A stretch of DNA of 64,000 nucleotides from Sphingopyxis sp. QXT-31 (GTDB taxonomy: Bacteria > Pseudomonadota > Alphaproteobacteria > Sphingomonadales > Sphingomonadaceae): the NCBI RefSeq assembly GCF_001984035.1, contig NZ_CP019449.1, positions 3,658,001-3,722,000 on the forward strand, written 5' to 3'. Below, one piece after another: positions 9,216-17,793 of this stretch. The stretch's first letter is position 1, and each line of letters opens with the position of its first letter. The notes under the pieces are model-generated. The model was not told where the DNA came from and made no database searches. It saw only the letters and a list, made by a program, of their open reading frames with translations. The position numbers were made by a program, and so were the translations under genes.

Positions 9216-9883
9216 CCACCCAGCTTCCTCGCCGCCTTCGCCTGGCGATCGCCCGCGCAGCGCGCGTCGCCCGCGACGTCCGCGCGACGGTCATCATCGA
9301 AATGGCGTTCGCCATCCCCTTCCTCGTGCTCGTGGGCTTTGCGGGGCTCGAGATCGCCAATCTGACGCTGACCAATACGCGGATCAGCCAGATCGGGCTC
9401 AGCGCCGCCGACAATGCGTCCCGTATCGCCTTCGGCAACAATCTGTCGCTGCCGCGCGTGCGCGAGATCGACATCAATCAGGTTTTCACCGGGGTGGAGG
9501 AACAGGCGAAGGGCCTGAATTTCCAGACCCGTGGCAAGATCATCTTGTCGAGCCTCGAGCGCAATCCCGACGGCGGCCAGTGGATCAAGTGGCAACGCTG
9601 CTACGGCAATCTGGCGGTCAGTTCGAGCTATGGCACGCAGGGCCAGGGCGCGACGGGCACCGCGATCGCCGGCATGGGCCCCGCCGGGCGCCAGGTTGCG
9701 GCATCGACCGGCACCGCGGTGATGTTCGTCGAGATTGTCTATGACTATCAGCCTTTGCTCTATGGCAAATGGCTGGGTTCGAAGCGCATCCGGTCCACCG
9801 CGGCGTTCAATATCCGCGAGGCGCGCGACCTGACACAGGTGTATAATCCGTCGCCGTCGGTGACGGCGTCGACCTGCAGCTGA
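9212..9883 (+). CDS. TadE-like pseudopilin
   Basis: The 223-residue product has the TadE pattern: a basic N-terminus, then ATVIIEMAFAIPFLVLVGFAGLE (about residues 27-49), with a conserved Glu at the start of a single membrane helix. The rest is a periplasmic domain rich in beta structure, ending in a short cysteine-containing tail (TASTCS). It is the last gene of the Tad-like trio, joined by a 4-base overlap. The hairpin just downstream may close the operon. Confidence 0.82.
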   Translation: MTTQLPRRLRLAIARAARVARDVRATVIIEMAFAIPFLVLVGFAGLEIANLTLTNTRISQIGLSAADNASRIAFGNNLSLPRVREIDINQVFTGVEEQAKGLNFQTRGKIILSSLERNPDGGQWIKWQRCYGNLAVSSSYGTQGQGATGTAIAGMGPAGRQVAASTGTAVMFVEIVYDYQPLLYGKWLGSKRIRSTAAFNIREARDLTQVYNPSPSVTASTCS

Positions 9884-9905
9884 TCTGCTGACGATCTTCC
9901 GTTTA

Positions 9906-9940
9906 TCGGACCCGCGCGGGCTGCTATCGCGCGGGTCCGA
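9906..9940 (+). promoter_or_regulatory. 13-bp stem hairpin ending on the ubiA start codon
   Basis: TCGGACCCGCGCG at 9906-9918 pairs perfectly with CGCGCGGGTCCGA at 9928-9940 across a 9-base loop. It follows the TadE-like stop at 9883 and its last base is the A of the ubiA ATG. No T-run follows. It may be the operon terminator, or may mask ubiA translation initiation. Confidence 0.6.
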
Positions 9941-10851
9941 TGACGACCGCTCCTCCTCCCGACAGCCAGCTCACCGGCTTCGTCGCGCTGCTTCCCGCCG
10001 CGGCGCGGCCCTATGCGCTGCTCGCGCGATTCGACCGGCCGATCGGCTGGTGGCTGCTCTATTGGCCGTGCACCTTCGGACTGGGGCTCGCGGGCGGGGC
10101 AAAGAGCCACTGGCCGCTGTTCCTGTGGATGCTGCTCGGCGCGATCGCCATGCGCGGCGCGGGCTGCGTCTATAACGACATCGTCGACCGCGACCTCGAC
10201 GCCAAGGTCGCGCGCACCGCGTCGCGGCCGGTGGCGAGCGGCGCGGTGTCGCTCCGCAATGCCTGGCTCTGGACGATCCTGCTGTCGCTCGTCGGGCTGC
10301 TTGTGCTCGTGCAATTGCCGCTGCGCGCGCAGCTGATCGCGCTGCTCAGCCTGCTGCTGGTCGCGGCCTATCCCTTCATGAAGCGCATCACCTGGTGGCC
10401 GCAGGCGTGGCTGGGGCTGGTGTTCAGCTGGGGCGCGCTCGTCGGCTGGGCGGCGGTCGGCGCGAACCCGCCGGGGCTGGCGCTACCCCTGCTCTATGCC
10501 GGCTGCATCGCGTGGGTGATCGGCTACGACACCATCTATGCGCTGCAGGATATCGAGGACGACGCGCTGGTCGGCGTGAAGTCGAGCGCTCGCGCGATGG
10601 GGCGTCACGTGAAGGCGGGGGTCGGGCTCTGCTACGCCGTCGCGCTCGCCTGCTGGGCCGGCGCGCTGTGGCAGGTGCGGCCCGACCCGCTGGTCTTCGT
10701 CGCGCTGCTGCCCGCGGGCCTGCATTTCATCGGGCAGGTGGTGACGCTCGATCCTGGACGCGGCGAGGACGCGCTGGCGAAGTTCCGCAGCAATCGTTTT
10801 GCGGGGCTCTTGATCTTCGCGGCAATGCTGGTGGTCGGTAACGCGCCCTAG
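9940..10851 (+). CDS. ubiA: 4-hydroxybenzoate polyprenyltransferase
   Basis: UbiA attaches the polyprenyl tail to 4-hydroxybenzoate in ubiquinone synthesis at the inner membrane. The 303-residue protein has many hydrophobic helices and both aspartate-rich Mg/prenyl-diphosphate motifs: NDIVDRDLDAKVARTASRP near residue 70-90, and YALQDIEDDALVGVKSSA near residue 200. Length fits the family. The ATG at 9940 sits in the 3' arm of a hairpin. The stop codon directly abuts the stop codon of convergent smc, with no intergenic base between them. Confidence 0.93.
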   Translation: MTTAPPPDSQLTGFVALLPAAARPYALLARFDRPIGWWLLYWPCTFGLGLAGGAKSHWPLFLWMLLGAIAMRGAGCVYNDIVDRDLDAKVARTASRPVASGAVSLRNAWLWTILLSLVGLLVLVQLPLRAQLIALLSLLLVAAYPFMKRITWWPQAWLGLVFSWGALVGWAAVGANPPGLALPLLYAGCIAWVIGYDTIYALQDIEDDALVGVKSSARAMGRHVKAGVGLCYAVALACWAGALWQVRPDPLVFVALLPAGLHFIGQVVTLDPGRGEDALAKFRSNRFAGLLIFAAMLVVGNAP

Positions 10852-13800
10852 TTACTCCGCCGCGAGCAGTTCCTCGGCGCCGCCGAGGTCGACCGAGACG
10901 AGGCGGCTGACGCCCTTTTCGATCATCGTCACCCCGAACAGGCGGTGCATGCGCGCCATCGTCACCGCATTGTGGGTGACGATCAGATAGCGCGTCTTGG
11001 TCTCGCGCGTCATGCGGTCGAGCAGGTCGCAGAAACGCTCGATATTGGCGTCGTCGAGCGGCGCGTCGACCTCGTCGAGGACACAGATCGGCGCGGGGTT
11101 GGTGAGGAACAGGCCGAAGATCAGCGCGATCGCGGTCAGCGCCTGCTCGCCGCCCGAAAGCAAAGTCAGCGTGCCGAGGCGCTTGCCCGGCGGCTGCGCC
11201 ATGATTTCGAGCCCCGCCTCGAGCGGATCGTCCGAATCGACGAGCTCGAGATGCGCCTGGCCGCCGTTGAACAAAGTCGTGAAGAGGCGCTGGAAATGCT
11301 CGTTGACGGTTTCGAACGCCGCGAGCAGGCGGACGCGGCCCTCGCGGTTGAGATTGCCGATCGAGCCGCGCAGGCGGTGCACCGCCTGCGTCAGCTCCTC
11401 GATTTCGGCGGCGCTCTTCTCGCGCTCGGTGTCGAGTTCGATCAGTTCGTCGGCGGCGACGAGGTTGACCGGCCCGAGCCGCTCGCGGTCGGCGATGAGG
11501 CGGTCGTGCTGTGCCGATTCGGCGCCTGCGTCGCCGACGCTCGCGCTTTCGAAACCGGCCTTTTGCGGCAGCAGCGGCGGCGGGCATTCGAAGCGCTCGC
11601 CCGACAGGCGGCCCATTTCGACGCGGCGGAGCTCGGCATTTTCGGAGCGCGCGACCGCGCCGGCGCGGGTCTCGCGCGCGCTCGCCAGCGTCTCGCGGAT
11701 CAAACCCAGCGCGGCCTCGGCCTCGCGCAGCGCGGCTTCGGCGGCGCGCTCATGCGCTTCGGCGGCGGCGACCGCTTCGCGCAGTTCGGCCTGCTTCGCC
11801 TCGGCCTCGCTGCGCTGTGCGGCGAGCTTTTCGGGGAGGTCGGCGAGCTTCGCGGCTTCGGCGGCGAGCGCTTCGGCGCGCTTGTCCATTTCGGTGACCC
11901 GGCGCGCGGCCTCGCCGGCGCGCGCCTTCCAGCTCTTGATCTCGGCGCTGACCACCGCCTGGCGTTCGCTCAAGGCGGCGAAGGCGCGTTCGTGCGCGGC
12001 CTGCGCCTCGCGCGCGGCATTGGCGTCGCTCCGCGCTCGCTCGGCGGCACCTTCCTGTGCGTCGAGCGCGGCGCGCGCGATGCTGTCATCGGGCAGCGCG
12101 GCGAGTGCGGCCTCGCTGTCGGCGAGTTCCTTTTGCGCTTCGGTCGTCGCCGCGGCGAGTTCGGCGCGGCGGCGGTCGAAGAGGCTCGCGGCGTCGCGGT
12201 GCCGGTCGAGCGCGGCTTGCGCCTGGTCGGCGGCGCGTAGCATCGTGCGGCGGCGCTCGTCGGCGTCGGCGAGCGCGCGGCGCGCGGTCGAGACGGCGGC
12301 CGTCGCTTCGGCGAGTGATGCGCTCGCGGCATCGCGGCGGTCGCCGAGCTGGGTGACGCCGAGCTCGACTTGCGGGCGCTGCGCGGCGAGCTCGTCGAGG
12401 CGGTTCTGGCGGACGAGGCGCTCGGTCGCGGTGGCGCCGTCGCCGCGCGCGACGAAACCGTCCCAGCGGCGCATCACGCCGTCCCTGGTCACGAGGCGCT
12501 GACCGACCGCGAGCGGCTGGCCCGAGTCCGTGTCGGCGACGGCGACCTGGCTCAGGCGGCGGAGCAGCGCGGCGGGCGCCTGGACGACGTCGGCGAGCGC
12601 GGTAGCGCCCGCGGGCAGCGTAGGGTCGCTCGCGTGCCGGTCGGCGCCGCGCCAACTGCGCTGCGCCTCGGCATCGGTGCCGGCGTCGAGATCGTCGCCG
12701 AGCGCGGCGGCGAGCGCGGCTTCATAACCGGGAGTGACGCGGAGCTGGTCGAGCACGGGGTTGGCGTCGGATCTGGCGGCGGCGAGCGCGCGCGCCAGCG
12801 TCGCGGCCTCGCCTTCGAGCGCGGCGAAGGCCGCGCGCGCTTCGGCGAGCCCCGCCTCGATTTCGGCGAGGCTCGCGGCCGCGGCCTCGCGGTCGGCCTC
12901 GGCGTCCTGCAGCGCTTCCTCGGCGGCGCCGATCGCGCCTTCGGCTTCGGCGGCGGCGCTCGCGGCCTCGGTCTGCCGCGCGGCGAGCGCGGCGCTGTCG
13001 CCCAGCGCCGCGACCTCGGCCTCGACGCGCGCGCTGTCGTTGGCCAAGCGGCGGACGGCGCCCTCGGCGCTGTCGCGCGCCGAGACGGCGATGCGGCGGT
13101 CGGCGGCCTCGCTCGCGGCCTGCGCGCGCGCCTGCGCCAGCGCGACCTCGGCATCGCGGAGTAAAGCCTGCGCGGCCTGGCTCGCCTCGACGAGCGCGGC
13201 TTTGCCGGCTTCGTGGACGGCGAGCTGCTGCGCCAGCGTCTTGGCCTCCGTATCGAGGTCGGTGAGCGCGCCATGCGCCTCGCGCGCGAATTCGCCCTCG
13301 CGCTCGCGGTCGTCGGCAAGGCGGGTTTGCTGCGCGGCGAGATCGTCGAGCCGCTGGCGCGCGGCGCGTTCCTCGCCCGCGAGGCGGACCTGCGTCGCGG
13401 TCGCCTCGGCAAGCGCGTCGCGCTGCGCCTGCGCGGCGCTGCGCGCGTCGGCGACGCGGGTCGCGACCTCGGTCTGCGCGCGGGCGAGCGTGTCGAGCTT
13501 TTCCTGCGCGGATTTGACGGCGGCCTCGGCGGCGTCGGCGTCGCGGCGCGCCTGGTCGGCGGCGGCGGCGGCGTCGCGCCAGCGCGCGTAGATCAGCCGG
13601 CCTTCGGCGATGCGAATCTCGTCGCTGAGTTTCTTGTAGCGCTCGGCGGCGCGCGCCTGGCGGCGCAGCGCATTGGCGCGCACCTCCATGTCGGCGACGA
13701 TTTCGGACAGGCGGCCGAGGTTGGTCTCGGTCGCGCGCAGCTTCTGTTCGGCGTCCTTGCGGCGTACGTGCAGCCCGGCGATGCCGGCGGCTTCTTCGAG

Positions 13801-14295
13801 CATCGCGCGGCGGTCGGTCGGCTTGGCGGCGATGACGTTGGCGATCTTGCCCTGGCTGACGAGCGCGGGGCTGTGCGCACCGGTCGCGGCGTCGGCGAAG
13901 ATCAGGGCGACATCCTTGGCGCGCACGTCGCGGCCGTTGGCGCGGTACGCGCTGCCCGCGCCGCGTTCGATGCGGCGGATGATCTCGAGCTCGTGGCCGT
14001 CGCTGGCGTCGGACAGCCCCGCGACGATGTCGCCCTCGCTGTCGCAATGGATCGCGACCTCGGCGAAGTCGCGCGGCGGGCGCTGCGTCGTGCCCGCGAA
14101 GATGACGTCCTCCATGCCGCCGCCGCGCATCGATTTGGGGCTGGATTCGCCCATCACCCAGCGGATCGCCTCGAGCAGGTTCGACTTGCCGCAACCGTTG
14201 GGGCCGACCACGCCGGTCAGCCCGGGTTCGATGCGGAGTTCAGTGGGTTCGACGAAGCTTTTGAAACCGGTCAGGCGCAGGCGTTTTATCTGCAC
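10852..14295 (-). CDS. smc: Chromosome segregation protein SMC
   Basis: SMC is the ATPase of the bacterial condensin, forming long coiled-coil dimers that organise the chromosome. In the 1147-residue product, Walker A (GPNGCGKSN) is at about residues 31-39. Long Ala/Glu/Arg-rich coiled coils flank a hinge near residues 510-640. The signature LSGGEQALTA and the Walker B VLDEVDAPLD follow at about 1046-1080. The start is a GTG giving QIKRLRLTGFKSF, the usual SMC N-terminus; it lies inside a small hairpin and has no obvious ribosome site. It lies downstream of two DsbA-like genes on the same strand. ScpA and ScpB are not in the window. Confidence 0.96.
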   Translation of the reverse strand: MQIKRLRLTGFKSFVEPTELRIEPGLTGVVGPNGCGKSNLLEAIRWVMGESSPKSMRGGGMEDVIFAGTTQRPPRDFAEVAIHCDSEGDIVAGLSDASDGHELEIIRRIERGAGSAYRANGRDVRAKDVALIFADAATGAHSPALVSQGKIANVIAAKPTDRRAMLEEAAGIAGLHVRRKDAEQKLRATETNLGRLSEIVADMEVRANALRRQARAAERYKKLSDEIRIAEGRLIYARWRDAAAAADQARRDADAAEAAVKSAQEKLDTLARAQTEVATRVADARSAAQAQRDALAEATATQVRLAGEERAARQRLDDLAAQQTRLADDREREGEFAREAHGALTDLDTEAKTLAQQLAVHEAGKAALVEASQAAQALLRDAEVALAQARAQAASEAADRRIAVSARDSAEGAVRRLANDSARVEAEVAALGDSAALAARQTEAASAAAEAEGAIGAAEEALQDAEADREAAAASLAEIEAGLAEARAAFAALEGEAATLARALAAARSDANPVLDQLRVTPGYEAALAAALGDDLDAGTDAEAQRSWRGADRHASDPTLPAGATALADVVQAPAALLRRLSQVAVADTDSGQPLAVGQRLVTRDGVMRRWDGFVARGDGATATERLVRQNRLDELAAQRPQVELGVTQLGDRRDAASASLAEATAAVSTARRALADADERRRTMLRAADQAQAALDRHRDAASLFDRRRAELAAATTEAQKELADSEAALAALPDDSIARAALDAQEGAAERARSDANAAREAQAAHERAFAALSERQAVVSAEIKSWKARAGEAARRVTEMDKRAEALAAEAAKLADLPEKLAAQRSEAEAKQAELREAVAAAEAHERAAEAALREAEAALGLIRETLASARETRAGAVARSENAELRRVEMGRLSGERFECPPPLLPQKAGFESASVGDAGAESAQHDRLIADRERLGPVNLVAADELIELDTEREKSAAEIEELTQAVHRLRGSIGNLNREGRVRLLAAFETVNEHFQRLFTTLFNGGQAHLELVDSDDPLEAGLEIMAQPPGKRLGTLTLLSGGEQALTAIALIFGLFLTNPAPICVLDEVDAPLDDANIERFCDLLDRMTRETKTRYLIVTHNAVTMARMHRLFGVTMIEKGVSRLVSVDLGGAEELLAAE

Positions 14296-14311
14296 GGGCG
14301 CATCCCGTGCA
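14291..14311 (-). promoter_or_regulatory. Hairpin covering the smc GTG start
   Basis: TGCACGGG at 14291-14298 and CCCGTGCA at 14304-14311 form a perfect 8-bp stem with a 5-base loop. The smc start codon (14295-14293) is in the stem. No Shine-Dalgarno-like sequence is evident upstream. This could restrain smc translation; inference only. Confidence 0.5.
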
Positions 14312-14457
14312 GTCGACCGAATCGCAGATGATGCAACCTGCTTGTCACATATCCCCCTTGGCCCCCGTCATGCCGCGCGGGCGGGGGAGTCGCAAGGGGG
14401 TTGGGGCGGGATGAGGCGCGGTTTCGCGTGGCCCTCGAATTCGGGCGCCGCCGTAGA

Positions 14458-14595
14458 GATCCTCCCCTTGGCGCAGCCATGGGGAGGTGGCAGCGCGAAG
14501 CGCTGACGGAGGGGTAATATCGCCGGGGTCGAGACCCCTCCACCACCGCCTACGGCGGCGGTCCCCCTCCCCAACGCTTCGCGATGGGGAGGATC
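14458..14595. repeat. Intergenic inverted-repeat element, copy 1
   Basis: About 138 bp bounded by GATCCTCCCC and GGGGAGGATC. It contains GGGGAGGTGGCAGC, GCTGACGGAGGGG, ACCCCTCCACCACCGC and GGTCCCCCTCCCCA in the same order as copies at 53224 and 57796. It fills most of the 343-bp gap between smc and the DsbA-like gene. The remaining part of that gap, 14312-14457, holds no recognisable feature. Confidence 0.85.
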
Positions 14596-14638
14596 TTTAG
14601 GGTCGCTTATCACCCCAAAGTGGGAGTCGAATGCGCCG

Positions 14639-15379
14639 TCAGCGCGCGCCGAGCGTCTTCAGGCGGTCGCGCAGCACCGGCCAGGTGCCGATGCCTTCGG
14701 CGAGCTGGCCGTTGATGATGAACGCCGGGGTGCCGGGGATCGGATAGGCCTCGTTCGCGGCGTTTACGCCCTTTTCCAGCTTTTCGAGATTGGCGACGTT
14801 GCCGAGGCAGCTGTTGATCTGCTCGGCGGTCATGCCGCGCGACTGGAAGAAGGTGTCGAGCTTGATCGCCTTGGCGAGCGCGGGAAAGCGCTGCGCCGGG
14901 GGCAGACCCATCGCGGCCTCGTAACCCGCCTGGTTGCCCTGCGCGTTGGCGAAGATTTCGGCTTGCGCCGCCATCGCATTTTCCATCAGCGCGAAATAGC
15001 GTTCCTTGGGCGCACACTGGATGATCGCCGCGGCAGTGATGTCGATCGGGTCGCGGACATAGTTGCGGATTTCGAAGCTGACGCGGCCGGTGTCGACGAA
15101 GTCGCGCTTCAGCTCCTCGTGGCTGGTGTTCGAGAAATCGGCGCAGTGCGAGCAGGTGAGCGAGGCAAATTCGATCACCTTGATCGGCGCCTCGGGGTTG
15201 CCCATCGCATAGCCGCCCTCGGGGGTAACGGTGACGGTCTGCGACCAGCTCTTGCCCGCGGGCGCCGCGACCTTTGCGATCGCCGCCTGTTCCTTGGCGG
15301 GATCGGTCTTGCTGTCGCCGCAGGCGGCGAGGGCGAGCGCGCCCATCGAGGTCAAGAGGGCAGTACGCAGCAGGGTCAT
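14639..15379 (-). CDS. DsbA-family thioredoxin lipoprotein
   Basis: A thiol-disulfide oxidoreductase of the DsbA/DsbG-like thioredoxin_4 type, probably exported and lipid-anchored: the signal ends with a lipobox LALAACGDS. The active-site CxxC is CSHC, in FASLTCSHCADF near residue 80, and the cis-Pro loop is IPGTPAFIING near the C-terminus. I start it at the ATG at 15379 (MTLLRTALL), nine bases after GGAG; an upstream GTG five codons earlier is possible. It probably shares an operon with the paralogue upstream. Likely substrate is periplasmic proteins; specific partners are unknown. Confidence 0.88.
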   Translation of the reverse strand: MTLLRTALLTSMGALALAACGDSKTDPAKEQAAIAKVAAPAGKSWSQTVTVTPEGGYAMGNPEAPIKVIEFASLTCSHCADFSNTSHEELKRDFVDTGRVSFEIRNYVRDPIDITAAAIIQCAPKERYFALMENAMAAQAEIFANAQGNQAGYEAAMGLPPAQRFPALAKAIKLDTFFQSRGMTAEQINSCLGNVANLEKLEKGVNAANEAYPIPGTPAFIINGQLAEGIGTWPVLRDRLKTLGAR

Positions 15380-15414
15380 TGGTATCATCTCCACTGATCG
15401 GGGAAGGCGGGCTT

Positions 15415-16146
15415 TTACGAGGCCTTGAGCGCAAGGTCGAGTTGCGATTTCACCGCCGGCCAGGCGGTGACTTCGAGCCGGCGGCCGTTGAGGAAAAAGG
15501 CCGGGGTGCCGCCGACGCGGTCGGCGTTGCGGCCGATGTTGGTCATGCCGGTGAGTTCGGCCTGCGCGACCTCGTCGTCGAGGCAGGCGTTCTGCTGCGC
15601 GGCGGTGTAGCCGCGCGCGGTCATCAGCGCGGTGAGGCCGGTGTCGGCGGCGATCTTGCGCGCGCGCTGGCCGGTGGTGCCCTCGAACCAGCTGGTCTTC
15701 TGCGCGTCGCTCGCCTTGGTCACCTTGTCGAGCAGCGCTACCTGGCCGCCGAAGATCGCGGCGTGGTTGCCGGCAAAGGCCTTGGGTCCGCCGCAGCGCG
15801 CGAGCAGCGCCGCGGTCATGTCGATCGGATCGCGCACGAGGTTGCGATATTCGAAGAGGACGAGCCCTTTGTCGACATAGAGCGTCTTGAGCGGCACCGC
15901 TGCCGCCTTGGCGAAGTCGCCGCAGACGTGGCAGGTGTAGCTGAAATATTCGACCAGCTTGATCTTCGCCGCGGGGTTGCCGACGGTATAGGCGCCGATG
16001 CTGCTGGCGGTGACGGTCGACGACCAGCGCGGCGCGGCGGCCGCGGCCTTCTTGGCGGGGGCGGCGTGGACGGCCGACAGCGCGAGGATGCCGAGCGCGG
16101 CGGTGGCGGCAAGGGCGATGATAGAACGCGGACGGAATGGCTTCAT
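15415..16146 (-). CDS. DsbA-family periplasmic thioredoxin
   Basis: The 243-residue product is a paralogue of the gene after it. It has a cleavable signal peptide (hydrophobic segment ending AVHAAPA), an Ala/Lys-rich linker, then the thioredoxin fold with CHVC in YFSYTCHVCGDF and the cis-Pro loop VGGTPAFFLNG. Unlike its neighbour it has no lipobox, so one copy is probably soluble and the other membrane-tethered. The ATG at 16146 was chosen because MKPFRPRS begins the signal peptide; the open frame extends 32 codons further into the dciA end. The gap to dciA is 16 bases. Confidence 0.88.
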   Translation of the reverse strand: MKPFRPRSIIALAATAALGILALSAVHAAPAKKAAAAAPRWSSTVTASSIGAYTVGNPAAKIKLVEYFSYTCHVCGDFAKAAAVPLKTLYVDKGLVLFEYRNLVRDPIDMTAALLARCGGPKAFAGNHAAIFGGQVALLDKVTKASDAQKTSWFEGTTGQRARKIAADTGLTALMTARGYTAAQQNACLDDEVAQAELTGMTNIGRNADRVGGTPAFFLNGRRLEVTAWPAVKSQLDLALKAS

Positions 16147-16162
16147 CGGGGCCGGGTCTTCC

Positions 16163-16750
16163 TCAACTGATGCGGGGGAGCTTGGGCGGCGTCGCGAGCC
16201 CGGCCGCCATCCGTTCGAGCACGGTGCGAAGCTCGGGGTCACCGATGTCGCGCAAACTGTCCCCCAGTTCGGCGGGTACGGGTTTGAGCATTGCTGGCGG
16301 CTGAACGGCGGGCGCGGGGGTGACCTGCCCGTGGCTCATGCGCACGCCGGCGATTGCGGCATAGCCGAAGAAGCGGTTGACCGCGGCGATCAGGTCGGGG
16401 GCGACGTGCTGGAGCATCGGCGCGTGCGCGCCGCTGATCGTCAGGTGCAGCGTGCCGCCGGCCTTTTGCCCCGCGGGGAAACGGATCATCGCGGGCTGGG
16501 TGACGTCGGCGAGGCGGTCGCCGACGATCTCGCGCCAGCGGCTGACCACCGACGACTGGATGAAGCCGAATTTGCGGAACGCCGTGCGGCCGATTTCGGG
16601 GACGAGGTCGGAGATCGCGCGCGCCTCGCCGCCGCGCGGGCGTTCATAGGGGCGCGCGGCGGGCTTGGCGGCTTTCGCCTTCGCCTTTTTCGCCTTCGGC
16701 TTGGGAGCCGGGCCATCCTCTCGCGTCTCTTTCGTCATTCGGGGCGTCAT
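16163..16750 (-). CDS. dciA: DciA-like DUF721 protein
   Basis: DciA loads or assists the replicative helicase in bacteria that lack DnaC. The 195-residue product has a Lys/Ala/Pro-rich N-terminal tail (residues 1-40), then the DUF721 domain with VSRWREIVGDRLADVTQPAMIRF pattern around residues 68-90 and LTISGAHAPMLQHVAPDLI after it. The N-terminal start may be residue 1 or the Met at residue 5. The start codon is only 14 bases from the divergent mutY start, so their control regions overlap. It heads the strand of dsbA-like genes and smc. Confidence 0.82.
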   Translation of the reverse strand: MTPRMTKETREDGPAPKPKAKKAKAKAAKPAARPYERPRGGEARAISDLVPEIGRTAFRKFGFIQSSVVSRWREIVGDRLADVTQPAMIRFPAGQKAGGTLHLTISGAHAPMLQHVAPDLIAAVNRFFGYAAIAGVRMSHGQVTPAPAVQPPAMLKPVPAELGDSLRDIGDPELRTVLERMAAGLATPPKLPRIS

Positions 16751-16764
16751 GCCATAGGCGGGGG

Positions 16765-17793
16765 GTGAGCGTCCAGACTTCCGACATCGCTGGAGACTTC
16801 GCCGCGCGCCTGCTTGGCTGGTACGACCGCGCGGCGCGCGTGCTGCCTTGGCGCGTGCCGCCGCGGAGCGCCACGGTGCCCGACCCCTATCGCGTGTGGA
16901 TGGCCGAGGTCATGCTGCAGCAGACGACGGTCGCCGCGGTCGCGGGCTATTTCGAACGCTTCACGGCGCGCTGGCCGACGGTCGCCGATCTCGCCGCGGC
17001 CGAGGATGCCGACGTCATGGCGGCGTGGGCGGGGCTCGGCTATTACGCCCGCGCGCGCAACCTGCTCGCCTGCGCGCGCGCGGTGGTGAGCGAGCATGGC
17101 GGCCTGTTTCCCGATAACGAGGCAGGGCTTCGCGCGCTGCCCGGGGTCGGCGACTATACCGCGGCGGCGGTCGCGGCGATCGCCTTCGGGCGGCCGTCGG
17201 TGGTGGTCGACGCCAATATCGAGCGCGTCATCGCGCGCCACCGGCTGATCGAGATTCCGCTCCCCGCGGCGAAGCGTGACATCAAGGCGGCATTGGCGCC
17301 GCTGGTGCCCGCCGATCGCCCGGGCGACTTCGCGCAGGCGCTGATGGATCTCGGCGCGACTATCTGCACCGTACGCAGCCCCGCGTGCGGCATCTGCCCG
17401 GTGATGGCCGACTGCCGCGCGCGCGGGCGCCCCGATATCGAGCGGTTGCCGGTGAAGCCGCCGAAGAAGGCGAAGCCGCATCGTCACGGCCTCGCTTACT
17501 GGATCGAGCGGGACGGCAGCGTCTGGCTGGTGCGGCGGCCCGACAAGGGCATGCTCGGGGGGATGCGCGCGTTGCCGGGCGGCGACTGGACCGACATACG
17601 CCCACGCGAGTCGGGGATCGTGTCGGTCGACCATGGCTTTACCCATTTCGACCTGACGCTCACCCTGGTGCGCCGCGAATCCGCCGATGCCGCAGCGGAA
17701 GGCGCGTGGTGGCCGATCGCGGAGCTTGACGCGGCGGGGCTGCCGACGCTCTATCGCAAACTGACCGACAAGATGCTGGAGAGGTTGAGATGA
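16765..17793 (+). CDS. mutY: A/G-specific adenine DNA glycosylase
   Basis: MutY removes adenine mispaired with 8-oxoguanine. The 342-residue product carries the LQQTTV motif near residue 52, the helix-hairpin-helix LPGVGDYTAAAV with the conserved Asp in VVDANIERV, and a [4Fe-4S] cluster motif C-x6-C-x2-C-x5-C (CTVRSPACGICPVMADC) around residue 200. A C-terminal NUDIX-like domain for 8-oxoG recognition follows. The start is a GTG after an AGGCGGGGG ribosome site. The stop overlaps the next ATG (ATGA). Confidence 0.95.
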   Translation: MSVQTSDIAGDFAARLLGWYDRAARVLPWRVPPRSATVPDPYRVWMAEVMLQQTTVAAVAGYFERFTARWPTVADLAAAEDADVMAAWAGLGYYARARNLLACARAVVSEHGGLFPDNEAGLRALPGVGDYTAAAVAAIAFGRPSVVVDANIERVIARHRLIEIPLPAAKRDIKAALAPLVPADRPGDFAQALMDLGATICTVRSPACGICPVMADCRARGRPDIERLPVKPPKKAKPHRHGLAYWIERDGSVWLVRRPDKGMLGGMRALPGGDWTDIRPRESGIVSVDHGFTHFDLTLTLVRRESADAAAEGAWWPIAELDAAGLPTLYRKLTDKMLERLR

